From Deltaproteobacteria bacterium (GTDB taxonomy: Bacteria > Myxococcota_A > UBA9160 > UBA4427), in contig NZHD01000089.1 in NCBI GenBank assembly GCA_002691205.1, positions 29,010-93,009 on the forward strand: a stretch of 64,000 bases of DNA. Reading direction: 5' to 3'. Of this stretch, positions 55,201 through 61,910 are shown piece by piece. The notes under the pieces were generated by a model. The model had not been told where the DNA came from. It searched no databases and saw nothing but the letters and a program-made list of their open reading frames with translations. The position numbers were made by a program, and so were the translations under genes. Position 1 is the first letter of the stretch. Every line of letters begins with the position of its first letter.

Positions 55201-57861
55201 CGTGTGCCATTGGGCTTTCGGACTATTTCGATGGCCGGGCATCATATTTACGGTGTGGATTACCCAGAGATGGGCCTAGTGTTGGCGACGCGAAGTTCGT
55301 TACAGGATCTACTTCCAGCGGCTCGGGCCATTTTGGATGCGGCCGATGAGATTTCCAAGTCGGGCGCGTTGATTCATGCTCTCGAAGTGGTGGTTCCGCC
55401 TGGCGATGAGTTGAATTTTGATTCTGTTCAAATTGAGCTAGAGGCGTGTCTGGAAGACCGCGTTACCCGTGCACAATTCACGCTTGGATTATTGGGGCAA
55501 GAGGGTGGGATCGACCATGTGTTCAAGACATGGAAGAGGCTTGAAGGGCAATGGGCTTTGTGTCCGCTTTATGATCTTCACCCAGAGACGGCTCTGCGAA
55601 TTGATCTCTCACGTTACGATAATTTTGACCTGGAGCGAATTCCCGCGGAAGAAGGAATCTATCCCTTTTATGGCTCGGCGCGTGATGTTTCTGGAGACGA
55701 TCGGGTCTTTGTTCTTGGAGATATGAGGGATCGGGCGCCCACCGCAGGTCAAGAATTCATTATTCATCTCCCTGCATTCGAGCGTACTTTTCAGCGTGCG
55801 GCACGGAGCTTACGTTCCATTCTTCAAGAAAGAGACCCCCGACGTCGGCTTCAATGGAATCGAATTTCTATTTTTGTCGCGCCTTCGATCTATTTCGATA
55901 CGGCCTCGATTGAAGGAATCGCGGGACGTCTCGCTCCTGCTACCCGGAACCTGGGTCTTGATAAAGTGGTTGTGCGGCTCAGCCTTTTAGATCGGAACCA
56001 TCCCGATTCTGAAGCGCTCATCCGTGAAGTGGAAATTCTAGACGGGCGAGACCAAATTAAGATTAGTCTACGCTCGCCGCATCACGAACGTCTAAAGCCC
56101 GCTCAGGAATATGAGCGTAAAATTTTAATTACCCGGCGTAATCGTCAGCCCTATCCTTATGAAATTATCAAGATGTTGACTCAGAGCGATCGGAACGTGT
56201 TGGGTCGTGGGGAAGAAGGGGAGGCGGCTCCTTTACCAGTGGGAGAGTTCAAAGAATATGATTTGGACCCTTCTGAAGTTTCCGGCGCGCCTATTCTCGT
56301 TGACGGACGACCCTATGGAGAGAACCTATCAGGGGTCGTTTTCGGACTCATTACGACTCCAACCGCCAAGGTTCCAGAAGGGGTTCGGCGAGTGCTGGTT
56401 CTCTCGGATGCAAGCATGGACATGGGTGCTTTGGCTTCGCCCGAATGCGACCGAATCGTGGCGAGTTTCGATATGGCGGAATCATTGAACCTGCCCCTTG
56501 AATGGGTGGCGATCTCAAGCGGCGCGCGGATCGCCATGGACTCAGGGACCGAGAATTTGGATTCAACGGCCCGCGTGGTCAAGCGCATTGTGACTTTTAC
56601 GCAGTCCGGAGGTACGGTGAATTTGATCGTAGCCGGCGTCAACATCGGGGCCCAGGCCTATTTTGACGCTTTGTCGACCATGCTCATGCATACTCGGGGC
56701 ACCTTGATCATGACTCAGGATGCTTCCATGATCTTGACGGGGCGTCGCGCGCTGGAAGCGGCCGGTTCGGTTTCGGCTGAAGACGAGGGTGCGATTGGTG
56801 GGTATGAAAGGATTATGGGTCCGAATGGCGAAGCCCAGCATCAGGCGCGCAATTTAGCCGATGCGTACAGAATTCTTTACGACCACTACCGCTATGACTA
56901 TGTCGTTCCGGGAGAGGTCTCCCCTCGTCACTTTGTGACAGAGGACTCCGTGGATCGTTCGATTTGTGATTTTAAGATCGTTGAGGACGAGTTTGGGTTT
57001 GCAACCGTTGGCGAGATTTTTGACAGTGAAACCAACCCGGGCCGAAAGCGTCCCTTCGCTATGCGTTCTGTGATGCATTCCGTGATTGATCAAGACGGCG
57101 GTCACCTAGAGCGCTGGCATGACATGGTGGGAGGCGAAACCACGATTGTTTGGGACGCACATCTAGGAGGCGTCGCTGTTGAATTGATTGGAATCGAGAG
57201 CCATTCAGCGGCGCGGGATGGATATCGTCCTCACGATGGTCCCCAGGATTGGAGCGGAGGGACTCTCTTTCCTCGCTCTTCAAAAAAGATGGCTCGCGCT
57301 ATTAATGCGGCCAGCGGTGTTCGCCCGGTCGTGATTTTAGCGAATTTGTCTGGCTTCGACGGTTCGCCAGAATCTCTTCGAAAGATGCAACTGGAGTATG
57401 GGGCGGAGATCGCTAGAGCGGTTGTCAATTTCGAGGGCCCGATTTTGTTTAGTGTGGTTTCTCGATATCACGGCGGTGCGTATGTTGTTTTCAGTCAAGC
57501 CTTGAACCCGGGTCTTCAAGCCACCGCTCTGACGGGTTCGTATGCCTCCGTTATTGGCGGAGGACCTGCGGCGTCGGTGGTCTTTGCAAGAGAGGTTCGA
57601 GCTCAGGCAGCGTCTGATCCTCGAGTTCTGAGTAAACAGCGCGGTCTTCGCTTCCAATCTACACCCGAGTCTCGGGACGAACTCGATGCGCTCTTAAAAG
57701 AGGTGATATTGGAGAAGCAGGCGGAAGTCGCGGCCGAGTTTGACCGGATTCATAGTGTTGAGCGAGCTCGGGAGGTGGGCTCCTTGAAGGAGATCATCGA
57801 GCCGGATCGACTTCGGTCGAGTTTAATTGCGGCCCTTCGCAAGGCGCGGGACGAGAGCTAG
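52243..57861 (+). CDS. Giant multidomain acetyl-CoA/acyl-CoA carboxylase (eukaryote-like BC-BCCP-central-CT)
   Basis: This 1872-residue enzyme makes malonyl-CoA (or a homologue). It has a biotin carboxylase (about 1-450: V-N-R-G-E-A-A-M-R, A-G-G-G-G-R-G-I, V-N-P-R-L-Q-V-E-H) and a biotinyl domain with E-A-M-K-M (biotin Lys626). A region of about 650 residues follows, without an obvious bacterial counterpart. The C-terminal carboxyltransferase (about 1320-1830) has S-S-G-A-R-I and, in its second half, G-G-A-Y-V-V-F-S. Bacteria usually split these in four genes or use 1000-residue fusions; one chain with a large central part is the eukaryotic ACC plan. No second carboxylase gene is nearby. GAGG lies upstream of the TTG start. 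It supplies the cluster's extender. Confidence 0.93.
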   Translation: MSSERVIRRLAMVNRGEAAMRCIRAVKSLRALEQSEMQVVALYTEGDSDAPFVRHADRALEIASEGGAVAAYLDHDRLVEVLRDCGADAVWPGWGFVAEDPAFVERLAAEGITFLGPTPDAMRALGDKITSKELAEQAGVPVTAWSEGPLSDASAARHHAEKIGYPVILKATAGGGGRGIRVVMTESEINDAFRSAESEALGAFGNGTLFCEKLVTGGRHIEVQIAADEHGHVVAFGCRDCSVQRRHQKVLEEAPPPWLDQSVREELQNAAVRMAKFVNYRGLGTVEFLVDGDAFFFLEVNPRLQVEHGITEEITGFDLVQLQIRIARGESLEGLEVREHGVAIEARVCAEDPDANFLPAPGRIVRFDPALGPRVRIDSGVTVGTSVSPDFDSLIAKVIATGRNRAEAIARLEYALRDFELVVDGGATNKGYLLELLGTEAYNTGPVDTTWLDRWNEQRTVTREGAESQEQDSFVAAAILAYQDSRRVARDSFYSDTAALSRERIPLSQGQQIDLTYEGESYRLLVYAIGSWGYRVHLDGRVVRALMREEGSYRARLVIDERVRRIVYDSSELGLRLEVDGHPYRYGLQTAGQVRSGAPGMVVAIQVTEGDHVEAGQGLGLLEAMKMEIGFQAPVSGTVSEVLVRAGQQVAASEILIVIDPASDDDVATESKVRVSLPSQDDPLGLLFSVGEDGELQSPDLEAANRADLHERRAAMDAVRDEIRRVILGFDTNPDRAAKLVDFLEAPLEEGLSETFLYEMAEIRHEISTFVEIEQLFIRAPRASVSGELGPSNDARLRMYVRRIRAAGAGIADEFLELVTQALVHYGVTSLDPGDALERAVLRLLSAQREPVLRHRLLLGVVRRVTALAAAGLDLSGDSPLDRVLGDLSRLRPQVGHALADAAIEASYIIYLQPGIEARAARTSRTVESWLAKAETQLTPPPVEVLLEVAAAPRRVFDRVGHWISGKDSLRSEIALAAHTQRRYAPRVPLGFRTISMAGHHIYGVDYPEMGLVLATRSSLQDLLPAARAILDAADEISKSGALIHALEVVVPPGDELNFDSVQIELEACLEDRVTRAQFTLGLLGQEGGIDHVFKTWKRLEGQWALCPLYDLHPETALRIDLSRYDNFDLERIPAEEGIYPFYGSARDVSGDDRVFVLGDMRDRAPTAGQEFIIHLPAFERTFQRAARSLRSILQERDPRRRLQWNRISIFVAPSIYFDTASIEGIAGRLAPATRNLGLDKVVVRLSLLDRNHPDSEALIREVEILDGRDQIKISLRSPHHERLKPAQEYERKILITRRNRQPYPYEIIKMLTQSDRNVLGRGEEGEAAPLPVGEFKEYDLDPSEVSGAPILVDGRPYGENLSGVVFGLITTPTAKVPEGVRRVLVLSDASMDMGALASPECDRIVASFDMAESLNLPLEWVAISSGARIAMDSGTENLDSTARVVKRIVTFTQSGGTVNLIVAGVNIGAQAYFDALSTMLMHTRGTLIMTQDASMILTGRRALEAAGSVSAEDEGAIGGYERIMGPNGEAQHQARNLADAYRILYDHYRYDYVVPGEVSPRHFVTEDSVDRSICDFKIVEDEFGFATVGEIFDSETNPGRKRPFAMRSVMHSVIDQDGGHLERWHDMVGGETTIVWDAHLGGVAVELIGIESHSAARDGYRPHDGPQDWSGGTLFPRSSKKMARAINAASGVRPVVILANLSGFDGSPESLRKMQLEYGAEIARAVVNFEGPILFSVVSRYHGGAYVVFSQALNPGLQATALTGSYASVIGGGPAASVVFAREVRAQAASDPRVLSKQRGLRFQSTPESRDELDALLKEVILEKQAEVAAEFDRIHSVERAREVGSLKEIIEPDRLRSSLIAALRKARDES

Positions 57862-57870
57862 CCTCGGGGT

Positions 57871-58260
57871 ATGAAATCGGAACTCGATCTTTCTCTAGAT
57901 GATGATGCCATTTTTATTGAGGGGATTGAAATTCCAGCCTCTCTCGGAGTGACTGCCGAAGAACGAGCGATGCTCCGCCCGGTTCGGATCGACTTGAAGG
58001 TGGGGTATTGCCTTAAGGCATCTGGAGAAAGCGATGATGTCGAAGATACGATTGATTACGGCGAATTGTTTCGTGTCTTGGAAGAAGTTGTAAAAGGGCA
58101 AGACCATCGTTTAGTGGAAGCTCTGGGAACTCGGATTTCGAAGGCTCTTTTTTCTCAGTTCGAGATAGATTGGGTCACCTTATATGTGCGTAAACCGAAC
58201 CCGCTTCAGGGCGTTTTGGATTACACGGGCATTCGAATGACGAGGCACCGCGGAGAGTGA
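57871..58260 (+). CDS. folB: Dihydroneopterin aldolase
   Basis: FolB cleaves dihydroneopterin to 6-hydroxymethyl-dihydropterin in folate synthesis. The 129-residue protein has I-F-I-E-G-I-E-I-P-A-S-L-G-V near residue 15, the D-T-I-D-Y-G-E-L-F motif near residue 58, the R-L-V-E-A-L-G-T-R-I segment near residue 78 and a final V-R-K-P-N-P. All match the family. It follows the carboxylase by nine bases, so it is probably co-transcribed, and overlaps the next gene's GTG as GTGA. No other folate genes are in the window. Confidence 0.9.
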   Translation: MKSELDLSLDDDAIFIEGIEIPASLGVTAEERAMLRPVRIDLKVGYCLKASGESDDVEDTIDYGELFRVLEEVVKGQDHRLVEALGTRISKALFSQFEIDWVTLYVRKPNPLQGVLDYTGIRMTRHRGE

Positions 58261-59273
58261 GTCAGAAGACGCCATATTTGCGCCTTCTGGATTCATTGAG
58301 TTTTCTTCCGATTCGCGTTTTGCGCGCCTCATTAAAGAATGTGCCTCCAGAGAAAGCGATTCGCTTCGGTGCGTGGTGCGGTCGGCAAATAGCGGCTTTT
58401 GGAGGAGGGGGCTCCGAGGTTGCTCGAATCAATCTTCGCCTCGCGTTTCCCGAAAAGGATGAAGTGGAGCGGAACCGTCTGTTGATTCAGATCTATGAGA
58501 ACATGGGTCGAGTGGTGACTGAACTGGCCCTACTTCAGGGCCGTCAGCGTGAGCGATTACTCCAAGGGGTGGATGTGATCGGACACGAGAATTTAGCCGC
58601 GGCCGAATCTGCCTCACCTACGGGTGCTGTGATGGTGATTACGGGTCATTTTGGAAGCTGGGATTTGTGTGCGGCGGCCTTGGCCGAGCAAGGTCATCGA
58701 TTGACCGTGGTTCACCGTGGCTTTTCAAACCCTGCGATCGAGGAGATGTTCAGTCGGATTCGTCGAGGAGAAAGCGGAGATCTTGAAGAATTAAAGATGG
58801 GCCGACGAGCGGTCACTGGAATTTTACGTGCACTTCGACAGGGTCGAAAGCTGGTGATTCTGGGAGATCAGAATGCCAAGGCCGATGAAGGCCTCTTCGT
58901 CCCCTTTTTTGGCCATTTAGCCTGCACTCGGTCGGCTCCTATGTTGATCGCCATGCGTCGTCAGATTCCCGTTCTTCCGGCTTTTGTCTATCGGGAGGGA
59001 GAAACTTCAAGACATGTCGTACATCTTCTGCCTCATTTGTCGCTCTTGAATTCTTCTCTAGAGCCGGATGAATCTCTTGAGATGAATGTTGCGCAGATGA
59101 CGCAGCAGATTGAAGCGGCGGTTCGCCAAGCCCCGGACCATTGGCTTTGGCTCCATCGAAGGTGGCGTACACGTCCGGCGCGAGAGTGTGAACCTTCCCT
59201 TGAGGAAGGCTTTTATCCGCCTCGCAAAAAAGGTCTGTGGCATGGAGTTCGTCGTGCTTTTCGAGGCAGGTAG
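58257..59273 (+). CDS. Lipid A lauroyl/myristoyl acyltransferase (LpxL/HtrB family)
   Basis: The family adds secondary acyl chains to lipid A at the inner membrane. The 338-residue product has the H-x4-D/E active site as T-G-H-F-G-S-W-D-L near residue 124 and the later D-Q-N-A-K near residue 204, followed by G-H-L-A-C-T-R. An N-terminal stretch near residues 10-20 is mildly hydrophobic, not a full anchor. It starts on GTG overlapping folB. With gmhA/gmhB it supports a genuine LPS. Whether it adds laurate or another chain cannot be told. Confidence 0.87.
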   Translation: MSQKTPYLRLLDSLSFLPIRVLRASLKNVPPEKAIRFGAWCGRQIAAFGGGGSEVARINLRLAFPEKDEVERNRLLIQIYENMGRVVTELALLQGRQRERLLQGVDVIGHENLAAAESASPTGAVMVITGHFGSWDLCAAALAEQGHRLTVVHRGFSNPAIEEMFSRIRRGESGDLEELKMGRRAVTGILRALRQGRKLVILGDQNAKADEGLFVPFFGHLACTRSAPMLIAMRRQIPVLPAFVYREGETSRHVVHLLPHLSLLNSSLEPDESLEMNVAQMTQQIEAAVRQAPDHWLWLHRRWRTRPARECEPSLEEGFYPPRKKGLWHGVRRAFRGR

Positions 59274-59280
59274 AAGCGAT

Positions 59281-59298
59281 GCCCCCCTGTGGGGGGGC
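59281..59298. repeat. GC-rich hairpin after lpxL
   Basis: GCCCCCC (59281-59287) pairs with GGGGGGC (59292-59298) around a TGTG loop. It starts seven bases after the lpxL stop and may terminate or pause transcription, though no T-run follows. Confidence 0.4.
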
Positions 59299-59329
59299 CG
59301 TCTAAGGCTTATCCATTGAGGGTGTACGC

Positions 59330-59354
59330 TTCCTTGAGCGAGGAACGGTATAAT
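59330..59354 (+). promoter_or_regulatory. cofG promoter with dyad
   Basis: A perfect TATAAT (59349-59354) stands 33 bases before the cofG GTG. Just upstream TTCCT (59330-59334) and AGGAA (59341-59345) form a five-base dyad across the -35 region, where no good -35 hexamer is seen. The dyad could be the site of an activator or repressor. Confidence 0.5.
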
Positions 59355-59387
59355 ATATCTCCTTCATAAATAAAAAAGGTTCCTTCC

Positions 59388-60605
59388 GTGACCCAAGCCC
59401 TATCCATAAAGCAGGCCGATTCCTTAGCGCGAAGCGCTGTGGACCGAGGCCGACTTGAGCGGGAAGAGGCTTTGAGTTTGATCTCTAGTCTTGAGGAACC
59501 GGGCATTCTCGAGGCGATGGCTGAGGCTGCCTTTGAGAGTAAGACGCGGACGAAGGGAGAGATTGTCACTGTCTCTCGAAATGTTTTTTTGCCCCTCACG
59601 AATCTCTGTCGAAACCGTTGTACGTATTGCGGCTTCGCAAAGAAACCGGACTCGCCCGAAGCGCATACCTATACGCTGGATGAGGTGGCTGAGGTCGTAA
59701 AGGGCGGGGTGAAAACAGGGTGTACCGAAGCGCTAATGTGCTTGGGGGATAAACCCGAGATTGCCTACAAGGGCTATCGCGAGGGCCTGGTGGAATCCGG
59801 CTACTCGTCGACGACAGATTTAATCGTTCAGGCCTGTGAGGTTTCGCTTGCAGGAGGGATGTTGCCTCACACGAATGCCGGCATCATGCAGGCTGAGGAG
59901 ATGGAAAGACTGCGTCCCCTGAACGCCTCAATGGGTCTCATGATGGAGACCACGAGTCAGCGACTTCGCGGAAAGGGCATGCCCCACTTTCATGCGCCTG
60001 ATAAAGATCCCGCCGTGCGGATCCGTATGCATGAAGAAGCCGGCGAGTTGAAGATTCCTTTTACGACAGGGATCCTTCTTGGGATTGGTGAAAACAATGA
60101 GGAGAGAGTCGATACGCTCCTCAAGATTCGCGAATTGAATGAGCGGTACGAACATATTCAAGAGGTCATCGTTCAGCCGTTTCACCCCAAAGAAGACACG
60201 CCCATGCACGGTGTTCAGACCATTCGAGATGATGAAGTGGTCGCCTGGGTGGCTTTGGCGAGGTTGCTATTGGGTTCGGAGATGAATCTTCAGGCTCCTC
60301 CTAATTTGGCGCCTGAGATGTTGCCCCGTTTGGCCCGGGCCGGCCTAAACGATTGGGGGGGTGTTTCACCGGTCACCGTGGACTTCATCAATCCGGAAGC
60401 ACCCTGGCCCGCTCTCGACGGTTTAAGAGCGTTGACAGAATCCACCGATCAAAAACTGCGCGACCGAGGGCCGGTGTATCCAGACTGGCTTTTGGGTCGT
60501 CCCGAATTCTTTGACTCTTCAATGCATGAGTCAGTGCTGCGTTTAGCTACCGACGAGGGTTATGCGCGGCGTCCAAATCACCAGTCCAAAGAGGAGGCGG
60601 CCTAA
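59388..60605 (+). CDS. cofG: 7,8-didemethyl-8-hydroxy-5-deazariboflavin (FO) synthase subunit 1
   Basis: CofG is the radical-SAM half of FO synthase that closes the deazaflavin ring of coenzyme F420. The 405-residue protein has V-S-R-N-V-F-L-P-L-T-N-L, then the iron-sulfur motif C-R-N-R-C-T-Y-C (C-x3-C-x2-C) near residue 77, followed by the CofG-type E-A-L-M-C-L-G-D-K-P-E. H-T-N-A-G-I-M near residue 170 and the G-G-V-S-P-V-T-V-D segment near residue 330 are also family features. The start is GTG, 27 bases after the predicted transcription start. Its TAA overlaps the cofH ATG by one base. Confidence 0.93.
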   Translation: MTQALSIKQADSLARSAVDRGRLEREEALSLISSLEEPGILEAMAEAAFESKTRTKGEIVTVSRNVFLPLTNLCRNRCTYCGFAKKPDSPEAHTYTLDEVAEVVKGGVKTGCTEALMCLGDKPEIAYKGYREGLVESGYSSTTDLIVQACEVSLAGGMLPHTNAGIMQAEEMERLRPLNASMGLMMETTSQRLRGKGMPHFHAPDKDPAVRIRMHEEAGELKIPFTTGILLGIGENNEERVDTLLKIRELNERYEHIQEVIVQPFHPKEDTPMHGVQTIRDDEVVAWVALARLLLGSEMNLQAPPNLAPEMLPRLARAGLNDWGGVSPVTVDFINPEAPWPALDGLRALTESTDQKLRDRGPVYPDWLLGRPEFFDSSMHESVLRLATDEGYARRPNHQSKEEAA

Positions 60606-61813
60606 TGTTGAGCCGAATGATGAAAGATGTAACCCCAAATGTGGCCGCGCTCCTCGAGTCAGCCCTTTCAGGGAAAGAGATTTCCGAGCAAGAAGCCGAG
60701 AGGCTGCTTTGCGTGGAGGGAGCCGATTTTCATGCATTGACGTGGGCGGCCGACCAGGCTCGCAGGGAAGATGTGGGCGAAGACGTGAGTTATGTGGTTT
60801 GTCGAAACCTTAACTTTACGAATATTTGTTACGTCGGCTGCTCGTTTTGTGGGTTTGCCCGGCACAAGCATCAGGCGGATGCTTACGTACACCCGATTGA
60901 GACCATCCTCGAAAAATGCGCAGACGGGGTGGCCCGCGGTGCCACGGAGATTTGTATTCAGGGCGGGATTCATCCCAAAAAAACACATGACGATTACCGA
61001 AATTTGATTTTGCAGATCAAGGAAGCTTTTCCGCAGCTTCACCTCCATGCATTTTCGCCCGAGGAAATTGATTGGGGACATCGCAAGAGCGATATGGAGC
61101 TGACCGACTATTTGCGTTGGCTCGTGGATGCAGGCGTGAGCAGTCTGCCTGGAACTGCGGCCGAAATTCTCGATGATGAAATTCGGCAAATTCTGTCGCC
61201 CCGAAAGTTGAAGACCGCACGTTGGGTTGAGATCATTGAGGCTGCGCATTCGATTGGCCTTCCGACGACTTCCACTCTCATGTATGGCCACATTGAGAGC
61301 CCAAAGCATATCGCCGCCCATATGGGGCTCCTTCGCGACATACAGAAGAGAACCGGCGGTTTTACGGAGTTCGTGCCTCTCGGGTATATCCATGAGATGA
61401 ATGAACTTTACAACGTGCTGGGCTCCCGTCCGGGTCCGAGCCTCTATGAAGATGTTCGAATCATTTCGGTGGCTCGCCTCTTTATGCGACCTCACATTAA
61501 AAACATTCAAATTTCGTGGGTCAAGATGGGTCACAAAGTGGGCCAGCTGGCTCTAGGGGCCGGCGCGAACGATTTTGGAGGCACTTTGATGGAAGAATCC
61601 ATCAGCCGTGAATCGGGTTCAAAATTTGGAGAGAACACTTCGCCGGAGGATTTTCGCCGGCTTATCCGCGAGATTGGCCGTGTGCCGGTGGAGCGAAATA
61701 CTCTTTACGGCACGGTGCAGCGCTTTGATGATCCCGCCCTTGACCCACCTTCTCAGGAGTCGGCGGAAAGTTCGGGATCCGAGACCGATCTTGCGCTGCA
61801 CATGGTTTCTTAG
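60605..61813 (+). CDS. cofH: FO synthase subunit 2 (5-amino-6-ribitylaminouracil-tyrosine 4-hydroxyphenyl transferase)
   Basis: CofH, a radical-SAM enzyme, joins the tyrosine-derived ring to the pyrimidine precursor, the step before CofG. The 402-residue protein has R-N-L-N-F-T-N-I-C-Y-V-G-C-S-F-C-G-F, with the C-x3-C-x2-C cluster near residue 77, then C-I/I-Q-G-G-I-H-P near residue 120, the H-A-F-S-P-E-E-I segment near residue 142 and the P-G-T-A-A-E-I-L-D-D-E-I motif near residue 182. TAATG overlap joins it to cofG as one unit. Other F420 genes (cofC, cofD, cofE) and F420-using enzymes are not in the window. Confidence 0.94.
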   Translation: MLSRMMKDVTPNVAALLESALSGKEISEQEAERLLCVEGADFHALTWAADQARREDVGEDVSYVVCRNLNFTNICYVGCSFCGFARHKHQADAYVHPIETILEKCADGVARGATEICIQGGIHPKKTHDDYRNLILQIKEAFPQLHLHAFSPEEIDWGHRKSDMELTDYLRWLVDAGVSSLPGTAAEILDDEIRQILSPRKLKTARWVEIIEAAHSIGLPTTSTLMYGHIESPKHIAAHMGLLRDIQKRTGGFTEFVPLGYIHEMNELYNVLGSRPGPSLYEDVRIISVARLFMRPHIKNIQISWVKMGHKVGQLALGAGANDFGGTLMEESISRESGSKFGENTSPEDFRRLIREIGRVPVERNTLYGTVQRFDDPALDPPSQESAESSGSETDLALHMVS

Positions 61814-61910
61814 CGTGAGCGTGAGACCTTAAACAGATCCTGTCACGAGAGTGAACACGTGGAGCGCCTAGCATGATTCAAGGCGAAGACGTTTTTGTCG
61901 AGACGGTTTT

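Noticed and set aside
53208..57657. Several long minus-strand frames within the giant carboxylase
   Set aside because: They are antisense shadows of a long GC-biased gene whose plus-strand product has all expected domains.
59311..59319. TTATCCATT resembling a DnaA box near cofG
   Set aside because: Single occurrence, two mismatches to consensus, and no cluster around it.
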